The notes beneath the pieces are model-generated. The model did not search any database and was not told where the DNA came from. It saw only the letters and a program-made list of their open reading frames with translations. Shown here piece after piece: positions 1-10,657 of a stretch of DNA of 64,000 nucleotides. Positions within the stretch are counted from its first letter, which is position 1. Each line of letters begins with the position of its first letter. Source of the DNA: Podospora pseudocomata (lineage: Eukaryota > Ascomycota > Sordariomycetes > Sordariales > Podosporaceae); contig NC_085887.1 of the NCBI RefSeq assembly GCF_035222375.1, forward strand, positions 3,199,501 to 3,263,500, given 5' to 3'. The translations under genes and the position numbers were made by a program.

Positions 1-218
1 ATACAACCACTGACCTCTATTGTTTGTTTTCTCCCCATCTCCCAGCCAGCAAAACCCGTCTAGACCCAAGCCACCTGCCTCGTTGTGCGTTTCACTCATA
101 TATTCACCCACTTCTCACTCTTCCCCACCCTCCCCAATTCCCTCCACGCACCCTCTCTGTCAACTACCGCCCGTTATTTTCAGCCCCCGGGAAGCATACC
201 ACCCCCCAATTCTTCAAC

Positions 219-1394
219 ATGGTAGCCGCCACCGCTGGCGGCTGGCTCCCCCCCCGCCTCCCAACCCCCTTTGTCTACCCATCCTCATCAGTAGGGACCT
301 CAACCTCGTCGAGCGGTCGCCGCGGCGGCGGCGGCGGCGGTGTCTACACCGAACTCAACAGAAGCCATTCCTCTCCCTCTCCCCACCCATCAACCCCCAA
401 CCCCTCGCTCACAACCCCCACGCCTGAACTTGACAACAACTCGAGGGGGTTTCTACTACCGGAATCAGAATCAAGGATACCACCCCGAAAACCGATAATC
501 ATGAACGGCAGAGAAAAATACCGGCATCACAACTTCCCGCCTGCGGCGCCGAAATCGTGGATAAAGTACATTATCCTGGTCACGGTACTGCTAGCAATGG
601 ACGGGATCATCTCCCTTGCGCTCGTCTCATCAACCATGTCTTTTCTCCATAACTACGGAAAGGGACCCTTCGAGATGGGCTACCCGTTGGGTGTGTCTGG
701 CTTCCTGCTCTCCGGACACCCGGCCGGCTTGGTGACGAACCATGGGCATGCTGTCAATGCGGCGGGTGGGACGGCGGTGGTGGTAGTTGGGGGAGGGGGG
801 GTGTTGGGCTTGTGGGGGTTGTGGAGGTTTCATTCGCGGGTGGGTTTATCTCTTTTATGATCACAGAAACAAGAAGGAGATGCTGACAAAAAATAGAGAA
901 GAAAAGACTATGCAAACTACACTCGTTCCCCACTGCCCAGGGTTTTTCAGGCCTGGGCTGTTGTTGTGGTCTTGTCGTTTTTGCTTTCGCTTGGGGCGTT
1001 GGCGTACACTTTTGTCGAGACGAGGCGGACGAGCGGGCAGAGTATTGATCCGAATGTGGCCGAGGAGTACCAGTTTCCACGGTTGTATCCTGATGATAGG
1101 TGGACGCCCGAGACTTGGTTTGAGGCTGTGATTGCGTTGCCGATGGAGGATTCGATGGATGAGGAGGTGATTAGGGAGAAGCTGAGGTTGATGAGGGGGT
1201 GGAAATGGAATACTATTCCCATGTTTCTGCTTGGGTTGACATTGGCAGGGTTGGTGGTGAGGGAAGTGGCGGTGTTTGGGGGGTGGGGGTCTAAGGGGAG
1301 GAGGGTGAGGAAAGAGAAGAGACAGGAGGAGTTGGGGATGGCAGGGTTGAATGGGATGAGTGGATATAGGGGAGTTGGGGATGGGCCGTTATGA
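219..1394 (+). CDS. Four-pass membrane protein of unknown function
   Basis: Exons 219-839 and 951-1394, joined in phase 0 (donor at 840, acceptor TTTTTCAG ending at 950), give 354 residues. The ATG at 219 has a good context (AACATGG), and the longer open frame upstream looks like leader. The first ~110 residues are Ser/Pro/Gly-rich and probably disordered. Four hydrophobic segments follow, at about 116-137, 181-201, 208-229 and 293-313. An acidic stretch lies between segments 3 and 4, and a short Lys/Arg-rich tail follows segment 4. I do not recognise the family, and an integral membrane protein is all the sequence supports. Exon 1 is C-rich and exon 2 G-rich on the coding strand, a pattern seen in several genes here. 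Confidence 0.75.
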
Positions 1395-1834
1395 GGCTCG
1401 GTACAATAGTGGTTGATTCTTGTCTGGAATGCTCTGGTCTTTTCTGATCGTTGAGTTACACCTTTGATCAGTCTGTTGCGTCTAGTTCTGCTCGGGCTCG
1501 ACATTGTGATGAAATAACACTTTTGATTCTGTGATAATTCGACATATTCATGTGTTGATCAACTTGTGGTGCCATAAGTGCCAGATCAGAGTTGAGGATG
1601 TAGGTATGCAAATACCGAATCCTATGCCGTCTACCGGCATTTCACCTCTTATATGCCTCTATCCATCATAACTACGGGGCCGCCAAGACCAAACGGTTGC
1701 GCAGCTGTCAACGGCAGCCACGGAAGCTTCACAGCAACTGTCATTTCACGAAGCCTTCTTCTCACCGAATCCCCAGTTTCACTCTCAACACTTCTCAACC
1801 ACACACAGACAGAATCCTCCAACCAACAAAAGAA
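1395..1834. other. Intergenic spacer between two membrane-protein genes
   Basis: This 440-nt gap lies between two same-strand genes. It holds the 3' end of the first and the leader of the second. I see no convincing open frame, RNA gene or repeat in it. Confidence 0.6.
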
Positions 1835-2539
1835 ATGCCACGAAGAACCCCCACCCCCAACCTCACCACCCTAACCTCAAAGCTCGAATCGGCCTCGACC
1901 CGCCTCCGCAAAAGCTTCAAATACACCGACGACAACAGCACCGACGATGACATCCCAGAAGTGATGGACGAACAAGGTATTTCCCTTCTCCTTCTTTCTC
2001 CCCCACTTTATCCATTCGCTAACCTCTTCCCAGAACAAGAAACCCTCATCACAACCCTCACCACCCGCAATGCCCACTCCAACACCCTCACCCTCCGCCT
2101 CCTCCTCACCCTCCCCGTCCTCTCTTCCCTCCCCTACCTCCTTTTATTCCCCACATCTCCCCCCATCTTCCCCCTTCTAGCCCTCTCCTCCCTATCATCA
2201 ACCCTCTACCTGCTGTACACCCTCCCCGTCACCTCGACAGGCTTCAACGCCCTCGACAAACCACCCCCCAGCATCCAAGGGAAGATAATCCAACCGCCAG
2301 TTGCCAAGTCCCCGTTGGAAGAGTACCTCCCCTGGTTGAACTTGTTGCTAGTGACAGTACTAGCATTAATGGGCTTAGTGCAAGAGAAAACAGGAAAAGG
2401 TGGGGGGCCTCACCCGGTATTGCTAGGCGTGCTACCGGGCGTGGTGTACGGCGTTTGTGTTGCAACAAAAAAGACGATGGCGGGGGTGGATGTGGAAAAG
2501 GAGTTGGGCCGGTTGAGGTATGGGTATAAGGGTGCTTGA
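1835..2539 (+). CDS. Small integral membrane protein of unknown function
   Basis: Exons 1835-1976 and 2034-2539 give 215 residues. The 57-nt intron has a GCTAAC branch point just before TTCCCAG. It is a multiple of three and has no stop, so retention would add 19 residues. The N-terminus (1-50) is Ser/Thr-rich and acidic. Four hydrophobic stretches follow: two Leu-rich ones in the middle, a third beginning PWLNLLLV and a fourth beginning VLLGVLPG near the C-terminus. This suggests a small ER or organellar membrane protein. It ends 345 nt from the convergent RFC1 gene. I do not recognise the family. The CDS is C-rich at its start and G-rich at its end. Confidence 0.7.
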   Translation: MPRRTPTPNLTTLTSKLESASTRLRKSFKYTDDNSTDDDIPEVMDEQGISLLLLSPPLYPFANLFPEQETLITTLTTRNAHSNTLTLRLLLTLPVLSSLPYLLLFPTSPPIFPLLALSSLSSTLYLLYTLPVTSTGFNALDKPPPSIQGKIIQPPVAKSPLEEYLPWLNLLLVTVLALMGLVQEKTGKGGGPHPVLLGVLPGVVYGVCVATKKTMAGVDVEKELGRLRYGYKGA

Positions 2540-2589
2540 GTTTTACACATTCATACATTACATACGTCTAGAAAGATATCAAAAATATA

Positions 2590-2635
2590 TCTCACACACT
2601 CACACACTCACACACTCACACACTCACACACACAA
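2590..2635. repeat. TCACACAC octamer microsatellite
   Basis: About five uninterrupted copies of an 8-nt unit (TCACACAC) run into a short CA tract. They lie in the 345-nt gap between the 3' ends of two convergent genes. It is a simple tandem repeat with no visible function. Confidence 0.9.
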
Positions 2636-2884
2636 ATCTTTGACAAACTGAAATATTGGTAAACCAGAAAGGGGAAAGGATAGTGATAAACTCAAAAAGT
2701 GTATGACAATGGCCAAAGCTGAGTTATCTATATGCCATGTTCCTCCAAATCCCATACCATGGCAAAGATATACACCTAAAAATACGCCAGATAACATCAC
2801 CACGCCGGCCTGTCGTTTCTGCACTGTACCAACCCCCCAAAACATAACCCTGTCAACCGCCCCAAAACTGCTCTTATCCCACGA

Positions 2885-5800
2885 TCAAGCCTTCTTAGGC
2901 CGTCCCCCAGGCTTCGCAGCCGGCTTAGCCTTGGCCCTGACCGGCACATCCTCCTCCTCAGCCTCATCATCATCCATCACCACCGCCGCTGCCGCCTTCT
3001 TCTTCGCCGCCGCCGTCTTCTTCGGCGCAGCAGCCTTCTTCGGAGCAGCCTTCTTCTTGGACGCCTTGACATACTTGTCCTTGCTCAAGTCCAACTCCTC
3101 CTCTTCATCATCCACCGGCTCCGCAACAGCCGCCTCATCATCATCCTCCTCCTCAATCGCCTCCTCCAAGTCAGGCACGTCACGGCTCATCTTCTTGGCT
3201 TGAGCAGGGAGGTTGGTCGCCCGCATAAAGGGGACAGGGTGGGAGGCTTGGTTGTATCTATCATTTTACGTTAGTATTTTGGTACGAGAAAAAAAAAAAG
3301 GGGGGGGGGGTGGAGAAAGAGAAACATACATCCTCGTAAACGCCGACTTTGTCTGCGTGTCGATATTCACCTTCTCCTCGTCCTGCTCACCCACTCCCAG
3401 CTCCTTGATAAAGTCAAAGTCTTCCCTCGTCAAGTAGTAGCTATCCATCAGCTCAATCACATCCTCCACCGCCTCCTTGCCTTCCAGCTCCAGCTTCTTC
3501 ACGAGCTGGCGCCACAGCACAGGCAAGTACTGCTGGCGAATCTCATTATGATCGCCAGAAGACTTGAGACGCATGTGGGAGTGAATCTCACGGACGTAGC
3601 GGGACAGCTTGCCGTACTTGCTGTTGTTGCCCAGCCAAGAGGTAAACGTAGGCTGAGCGCCGAACTGGCCGGCAATGTAGGAGGCCGGCTTGACGGTGCT
3701 AAAGACGGCATGAGTAGGCATCAGAGACCAGTGTTGCTGGGGACCGTGGATCATCCGGTCAACCAGATCGCCATCGCTGATGCTCTCAGCCGCCATGTCG
3801 ACCAGCTCAAGATGCTTCAGGTTCTGCTCCTTTGGATGCATGCCCACACCCCCTATAGCACTGGGCTTGGCGCGCAGGTAGTTCTCCTGCACCATCAGGT
3901 AGCTGAACTCGTGGTCGTTGAAGTACAGCTCAATCTTGTCGTTCAAGGTCGCCTTGCTGGCAGAGCTAAACATGCCACCGCCAATAATCTTTTGGCAAAT
4001 GTCCCATGGCTTCAAGATGACGTGCTTCTCCCAGGCCTTGGCCATCGCCTTGGTCTGATCAAAGTCCATCGTGGTCTGGTCAAGTTTCGCCGTGGCCAGC
4101 ATGTTGATGATCTGCCGGATGTCCTTCCCGCTGCCCTCAATCAAGGCGTTGACGACTGGAAGAGGCATCTTCAGACCTTCTCTGTGGCAGATGGTCATGA
4201 CACGAGAGCGAATCTGATCAACAGTCGGACGTTGGAACTTGATGTCGAAAGCAACGTGATCAAACGGCTTCATCTTTGGCAGACGGCGGTCGTTGCAAAT
4301 GAGGATCATGGGCACCTCAGTCTTCTTGCAGAGTTTGGCCAGCGCACCAACACCGCCACGATCACCAGCAGACATACCATCCACCTCGTCCATGACCAGA
4401 ACGATCTTCTTCTTGGCCGCATCCGCAGTTTTGCCATCGCCAGCAAAGTAGCCCAATAACGAGGTGTTGTTGACAACCTCCATGACCCCGTTCTCAACAA
4501 GCTTTTTGCTGCGGCTGTCGGAAGCATTGCTCTCAATGACATCGTACCCCTCCAGCTTGGCGGCGAGGTGGGCCGAAGTAGTCTTGCCAATACCTGGCGG
4601 GCCAGAGATGATGACTGCTCGGTAACCACCCATGCCATCAGCACCCCTCTTTTGAAAGTCGTACTTTTTGTGCTTGGGCCAATTCTTAAGCCAACCCTGG
4701 ATCCTCTCTACGTTTGCCTTGTTGCCGCAAATCTGGTTGAGGGCAGTAGGAGCGTACTTTGATGTCCAGAGTTGGGTAAGGGGTACCGTTGGCTGGGGAG
4801 CTGGAGCTGCGGTTCCACGGGCGGCAGCAGCAGCTTTGGCAGCCCTCGTCGCCTCGGCTCGCTTGATCTTTTCTTCCTCCTCCATGCGAGCAGCTTCCTC
4901 TCTGGCTTTCTGTTCCTCCTGCTCGAGCTTCTTTCTGGCAGCCTCAGACCCCTTGCCACCACCGCCACCAGCAGGCATAGTCTTGATGAGATAGAACAGG
5001 CCTTCCTCGTCAATAGTCTTGATGTTGTGCTCCTTGATCTTCCTGAGCTTGCTGGGGCCGGCGTCGTCACCGAGGACGACAAAGTCCGTCTTGCTGCTTG
5101 GAGCGCCGGTGACCTTGCCGCCATATCGTTTGACCAGGGCTTGACCATCTTCACGGGATATTGTCTTGAGCAGCCCAGTGAAGACAAATGTCTTGCCGAC
5201 AAGGCAGTCCTCCTCTCCTTCGGGAATGTCAACAGTACCAGCCAACGGAGCCGGACCAGCATTGCCGCCACCGCCCTTGTTCTTGAAATCAAACTTCCAA
5301 TTCGGGTCCTTCGGGGGAGCATCAGGTGCCTGAATCGTCGGAATATTGGCAAGAATGTCCTTGACATCATCCGGCTCAGCATCAGCGTCCTTCTTGGCTT
5401 TCGTGGCGCGAGGTTTCGCAGGTGCTGCCTTCTTGGGAGCGGGCTTCTTTTTGACCACCTCCTCCTCTGACTCCTCGCTGTCGGTGACTGGTGACTTTCG
5501 CTTCTTACTCGCGGCAGAGGCAGCTGGTTTCTTAGCAGCTGGTTTCTTGGCGACTGGTTTCTTTGGCGCAGGTTCGAAATCGTCCTCCTCAGACTCATCC
5601 TTGACCTTCTTCACAGAACGGGAAGCAATCCGTTTGGGCTTGGGTTGTGGCTCCTCCTCGCTTTCCTCCTCTTCGTAGTCATCCTTCTTTCTCTTGTTAC
5701 CTCTGACGTCAGCGGCAAAGATGTCGTCTCCCGCGTCCTCGTCCTCGTTGTCAACAAATGCGTCGTCATCGTGGATGGTGTGCTTCTTGTAGGTGGTGAC

Positions 5801-6353
5801 CGGCTTCTTCGTCTTTGTCTCAGGGGCAGGCTTGGCGGCCGGTTTGGATCGTGGGCTGGAGCGCACAGGGAGCTCGGGCGTGGGTTTGGCGGCAGCCTTC
5901 TTTGGCGTGCTCGACGTGGTAGTGGCAGCTAGTTTGGCCTTGGTGGAAGCAAAGTACTGTGATGTCGAGATTTCAGTGCCCTTGGCTTCGATCGGCGCCC
6001 TGCGAAGCGTAAGTCACAACCCGTGCAAGTATCACGATACTACAACCAAACATACGCTGCCTTTTTTCTCGGTGTGCTTCTGGTACTCTTCTTCACCCTG
6101 TCGAAATGTCAGCTATGTCTCACGAAGAATCATCGAGGCAACCTACTCTACCACCTCCTCATCCTCATCACTGTCCTCGACGACCTTTCTCGCTTCTGGA
6201 GCAGTGTCAGCAACCCATTACTACCCTTCCGAACCCAAAGGTAAACCCACTGCCGCGCCCCTTTTTCTCCTCCTCCTTCTTCTTGGGCGCAGGCTTCGAT
6301 GGCGCCGCCGCCGCACCGCCCTTTGGTGCAAAAAACGACCGAATATCAGGCAT
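2885..6353 (-). CDS. rfc1: Replication factor C large subunit (RFC1)
   Basis: Largest subunit of the clamp loader that opens PCNA onto primed DNA in the nucleus. Exons on the minus strand: 6353-6251, 6195-6152, 6090-6056, 5999-3330 and 3257-2885, giving 1,074 residues. The N-terminus MPDIRSFFAPK fits the PCNA-interacting peptide of the family. Next come acidic DSDEDEE and Lys/Ala/Pro-rich linkers, a BRCT domain at roughly 320-400 (GKTFVFTG, then TDFVVLGDD), an AAA+ ATPase with Walker A GPPGIGKTT near 530 and Walker B VLVMDEVDGM, the RFC1 C-terminal helical domain, and a Lys/Ala-rich acidic tail. The last junction restores the conserved HPVPFM region. The third exon keeps frame only with an AAG acceptor at 6091, seven bases past a better-looking CAG, so that junction is tentative. 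The gene shares a divergent promoter with uL16m. Confidence 0.93.
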
Positions 6354-6550
6354 GGTGGTTGTGGTCGTTGTGCCCTCAGGAAAGCCTTCCAATTGAAAAT
6401 CGAGCGAAAAAGAGAACACCTCTGCCTTTAAAAAAATGCAAAAATTTAAACCCGTTTGAATCGCCGCTGCCGTTGTCAAAAAGGGGGGTTTTAATGGTAG
6501 CCAACCGTTGAAGCCTAGAAAGAAACTCGATATCGGCAAGTGAAAGGGAA

Positions 6551-6574
6551 ACGCGCTCGGAAAGTGGTGACGCG
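6551..6574. promoter_or_regulatory. Two ACGCG (MCB-like) motifs in the RFC1 promoter
   Basis: ACGCG occurs at 6551-6555 and 6570-6574, about 200 nt upstream of the RFC1 start in the 476-nt divergent RFC1/uL16m promoter. ACGCG is the core of the MluI cell-cycle box bound by MBF, which drives S-phase genes in ascomycete yeasts. Its use here is inferred from the motif and the replication gene. No second strong promoter element was recognised in the gap. Confidence 0.45.
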
Positions 6575-6829
6575 AATCCTACCTACTTGCTCTCTCCTCT
6601 TGGCGCGACGACCCAGACAGACCACTTTAAACTTTATGCCCCACTTTCAACCACCTTTCATAGCCCAAGCTCCCACCCCGGACTTTTTGCCTGCCGAAGT
6701 TATCCCGAACTGGAGCCAGCAGCTTTTTGGAATTGGCGCGCAACACCACCACCACCACCATATCTGGTGATAGCGAGGAGCTCTTTGATAACCCCCGCCG
6801 TTCCAGCACCCCAGCAGCCAACCGCAAAA

Positions 6830-7854
6830 ATGCCACCACGACCCTCCCCCCCCCTCTCCTCCCTCCTCAGCGCCCTCACCTCCCTCCGCCTCACCACCCC
6901 CCGCCCATCCCCCCTCAACCATGCCACCACCACCATCCGCACCTTCACCACCACTCCAACACTCCAAGGCTCCTGGCTAGAACCAAACCTCCTCCGCAAA
7001 AACAAAATGATGAAAGGCCGTCCCCGGGTCCCAACCGGCGGCTCAACCAAAGGAACGACCGTCGTCTGGGGCGACTACGGGCTCAGGATGTGCGACCACG
7101 GGAGACGCATCAGCGCCAAACACTTCAAGATGGCCGAGGACACCATCAAGGCACGGCTCAGGGGGCAAAAGTACAGGTTGTACAAACGAAAGTGCTGCAA
7201 TGTGGGGGTGTTTATTAGTGGGAATGAGGTTAGTTCACCGCACCCTTTCTTTGAGTTGTGGTGGGTGATAGGGGATGGTGTGGAAGGGGAGTGGAGGAGG
7301 GGAGGAGGGGAGGAGGGGAGGTGGTATAGGGGGATCCGGGGGGGTTCATGTCAAATGGAGTCGATACCGAAAAAAACAGTATCAAAAAAGGCGGAGATCT
7401 GGGGTCATGAGGAGGAAGGGTTCGCACCAAAAAGCGCTGCACCTAATGCGACGGGGTTGATATCATGGGATCAACATCCAGAACAACCACCAGAAAGCAC
7501 CGCTCAACAAGAACCATGCTAATACCCCCCAAATAGATGCGCATGGGCAAAGGAAAAGGCTCCTTCGACCACTGGGCCGCCCGCGTGGCCGCCAACCAGG
7601 TCATCTTCGAGATCCGTGGCGTCCTCCACGAGCAGGTCATTCGAGACGCCTTCAGGCTGGCAGGCAACAAGCTGCCCGGTCAGTACGAAATCATCACCAA
7701 GAACGACCCCCCCGTAGTCGGCATCACCAAGCTCGAAAACGGTCTCACCCTCGAAGACCTCAAGAGGCCGAGGAAGAAGCTTCCTGCCCCTGTTGTCGAA
7801 GAGACATCCACATCTGCCACAGAGGCGACCTCGAGTGCTCCTCCTCCTTCATAG
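6830..7854 (+). CDS. mrpl16: Mitochondrial large-subunit ribosomal protein uL16m
   Basis: Exons 6830-7228 and 7537-7854 (phase 0) give 238 residues. The 308-nt intron ends with a canonical TGCTAATAC branch region and TAG. The Ser/Thr/Arg-rich N-terminus (about 1-45, with [11 protein letters not shown]) looks like a mitochondrial presequence. The L16 core follows: [14 protein letters not shown], then [14 protein letters not shown], then across the junction [15 protein letters not shown], a hallmark of the bacterial-type L16 family near the peptidyl-transferase centre. A Pro/Ser/Thr tail ends the protein. It is divergent from RFC1. Family assignment is firm. Confidence 0.93.
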
Positions 7855-8567
7855 TTTTACAAAAGGGGGGAGAAGGGACAGGAAAAGGGAATAATGAACC
7901 AAGTGTATAAAAATGTTTTATTAGAAGGGATATGAAAAAAAACTGTACAATCAATCTAGGCACTGAGAGAGAAAAATCTCGGTGAGTGAAACAGAGAGAC
8001 ATTAAAAGGCTGATCCTGGGAGCTTGGAACCTGTGATATCAAAGTGGCATGTCACATGTGCATAGGGGGCAATGTTTCGATATAAAGTTGGGAGATATGG
8101 GGTTGACACTTCCGAGGCAGTTAACTGCCAGCTACACTTCGAGGAACGGGCAAACAAAAGCATAGTTTACAGTAGCAAGTTACGGAGCGGTCTGATATGC
8201 CCTTCCAAAACAGCCAAAGTCACATCACCTGGCAAGACGGCACAAGGATAAGAGGCAATCAATCCCAAACTCCAAGGGTATTCACAATGCATTCATAAAA
8301 CAACGCCTGATGGACAGACAAAATTATCATCGAGTGTAGCCTTCACGGCACACTGGTCCATTCCTTTTTCTCTCTCTGCTCAGCTAAGACCAGATTCTCC
8401 ATAGCATAGCTCCCGAGTTCCTCAAACGAGTACCAGACCTCGCCCAGTCAACGATGCCAAAAAGCACGTCTGAGATGCCACCAAACAGGAGAACCAGAGC
8501 CGAACCAGCCCCATCATCGTCTCCTCTGCCATCATTGAAAATGACACGGTCAACGACGACCGCGCAT
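7855..8567. other. Convergent spacer between uL16m and eL15
   Basis: This 713-nt gap between two convergent genes should contain both 3' UTRs. An ATAAAAATG stretch near 7907 could serve as an A-rich 3'-end signal. I see no further gene. Confidence 0.5.
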
Positions 8568-9384
8568 TTACCTGTAGCGCCAGAGGGAGAGGGTGTTGTG
8601 GCGCTTCCAGGTCTTTCTGCGGCCAGCCTTGGTCTTGTTGTAGCGGTGGCCCTTGTTGAGACCGCGGGACTTCTTGCCGGTGGCAGTGAGGCCGCGGGAC
8701 TCGCGGTGCTTGTGCACGGGGTTGACGATCCAGTTGATGCGGGGATCGCGGCGGATGGCCTTGTGCTGGGGGTCGACGAGGATGACCTCAAAGTACTTGT
8801 AGGTGGAGTCCTGGTTGATCCAGTAAGAGTTGAGGACGCGGAGGTTGGCGCAACGGCGGCCGACACGCTCCTCAGCGGTGGCCTTGAGGGAGCGCTGGTA
8901 CTTGAGCTGGTTCACACCCTGGTTGGTGGGCTTGCCTGTGAAGTGAAGGGTTGGTCAGCTCCTGTTCCTCTTTATAAAAAAAACGGACAAAAACATACCG
9001 TAAGTAGCACCCTTGGGGACGGGCTTCTTGCGACCACCACGGCGGACACGCACGCGGTAGATGACATAGCCCTGCTTGGCCTTGTAGCCGAGGCGGCGGG
9101 CCTTGTCGGGGCGGCTGGGGCGGGAAGCACGGTGGATGACGTTCAACTGGCGGAGCTATATTGATGCACTCTCAGCAAATGTTCAACGAGTGTATAGCAA
9201 GGGCGGTGGTCAATCGCAACAGAGGTTTCCCGAAAAAAATCCCCCATTGCGATGCCAACCGTCCACATGTTCTCTCGGATATCGGATATTAACTGACCTC
9301 CCAGCAGCGAACCCGGAGAAGGAAGCGAACGACATCGCTCTGCTTCTTCTTGGAGAGCTCTTCGAGGTACTTGAGGGCGCCCAT
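8568..9384 (-). CDS. rpl15: 60S ribosomal protein eL15
   Basis: Exons 9384-9298, 9155-8999 and 8935-8568 on the minus strand give 203 residues, the usual eL15 length. The protein starts [17 protein letters not shown] and continues through LRVRCWE, the Arg-rich [13 protein letters not shown] segment and [13 protein letters not shown]. It ends LWRYR, against the usual RRYR-type end. Donors are GTCAGT and GTATGT. A CACAG acceptor just upstream of the ATG (near 9391) and a GTGAGT donor near 9522 suggest an intron in the 5' UTR, common in fungal ribosomal-protein genes. Identity is firm. Confidence 0.96.
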
Positions 9385-9390
9385 TTTGCC

Positions 9391-9523
9391 TGTGCAGAGT
9401 CTCGCCCGTCAGCGTTTTGTTGCCAGAATGAAAAATGAGGCAATTGAAATGTTCCTGAGCAGAGAGCTGCAAGAAATTGTCGTCGTCTCAGTGGCGGGAG
9501 GAGGGAGGGGGTGCAGCACTCAC
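9391..9523 (-). other. Probable 5'-UTR intron of the eL15 gene
   Basis: On the minus strand a GTGAGT donor near 9522 is followed by an acceptor CACAG ending near 9391, six bases before the eL15 ATG. The pairing is inferred from splice signals only. The TTAGGGC-type motif on the minus strand at about 9616-9623 resembles the telomere-like box reported in ribosomal-protein promoters of filamentous fungi. Confidence 0.45.
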
Positions 9524-9529
9524 CGGATT

Positions 9530-10230
9530 CCTGTGGTTAGTACGGAAGGGAGTTCGTGATCGGGAGTCGAAGGTTGCCAAAAATCGAGAATTTTGCAATT
9601 GTGAGGGAAACCCGCAAGCCCTAACAGTGGGCAGGGCGCTAGACCAATTCTGGAATCGTGCGTGTGGTCCAAGCTCCACCTGCCCCACCTCCCAATTTCA
9701 CGTCTTGGCATGCTGGAGACCCACCGTTCTTAAACTTGAGATTGATAGCTCGGGGTTCTGGACTTGGGACAGCTCTTCAGACTGCACGGCAATTGGCATT
9801 CCTGTTTTCAAAACGAAAACAAATCAGATTCATTTTCGTCAAAATTCACATTCAAGCATCACACACCAATTCTCATCAAAATCAGCACAGTCTCAATTAA
9901 AAGCCGCCAACTACCTGAAAAGACTAGGCCCCAGGAGCCAACTAAAAGAAGTGAATCCGCAACGAAAGCAAAAAAGAAAAGAAGAAAAAAAACAAGAAAA
10001 AACAGAAAAAAGGAAAATCGCAAATCTTTGTAATGCCCATATCAGTTGATCCATTCCTAAACCAAGTTCGAAAAAGTTCCCGTTTTGTAGTATCAGATTA
10101 CATAATGCTCCCCCGTTGAAGCTCCCCTTTCTGTCTGTCTATGGCAAAGTCTTCTGTTCGTCAAATGGAGAAAGCGACGGCTCGACGTCTGAGCAAAAAG
10201 AAAAATAAGAAAAATAACTGAAAAGGGGGG

Positions 10231-10263
<33 letters not shown>

Positions 10264-10657
10264 AGAATGTAAGTGACTTTGTCTGGCCAAAAGGTTTCAA
10301 GAAAATTAGATCTCAGAGAAGAGAAAATAAAAACAGGCCAAGCCAGCTGTTTGGCAATACGGAACATGTCCTGACCAAACCAACCGCCCGCCAACGCCCC
10401 TAAAAAAGCAAGTGGTCGCCCTCGGGCAAACCATGATGTAATGTTGACATGTCCCATAAGCCTCGTGCCTCATGATGAAAAGGATTGACCGTCCCAGAAA
10501 TCTCTTCATGCCCTAGTCTTTCTTTTCTGTATCTCGGTTCCAAATGAGCGAAGTCTCGTCGTCTTAGGTCATCTTAACGCGCTGGGAAATCGAAACGCAG
10601 CAAGTAAATACAAGTACAAAGGCGTAGCTGTTGTAAAGCACAAACGTCGAAACCGTC
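9530..10657. other. Spacer: eL15 promoter and PSP1-gene 3' region
   Basis: This holds the eL15 upstream region and the downstream region of the PSP1-domain gene, both on the minus strand. At about 10226-10264 a G/T run passes directly into a run of about 20 A. I find no supported coding region; the purine-rich open stretches at 9760-10050 have no protein-like composition. Confidence 0.5.

Noticed and set aside
3548-4459. 303-codon open frame on the plus strand opposite RFC1
   Set aside because: Lies wholly within the conserved AAA+ coding exon on the other strand and has no recognisable domain.
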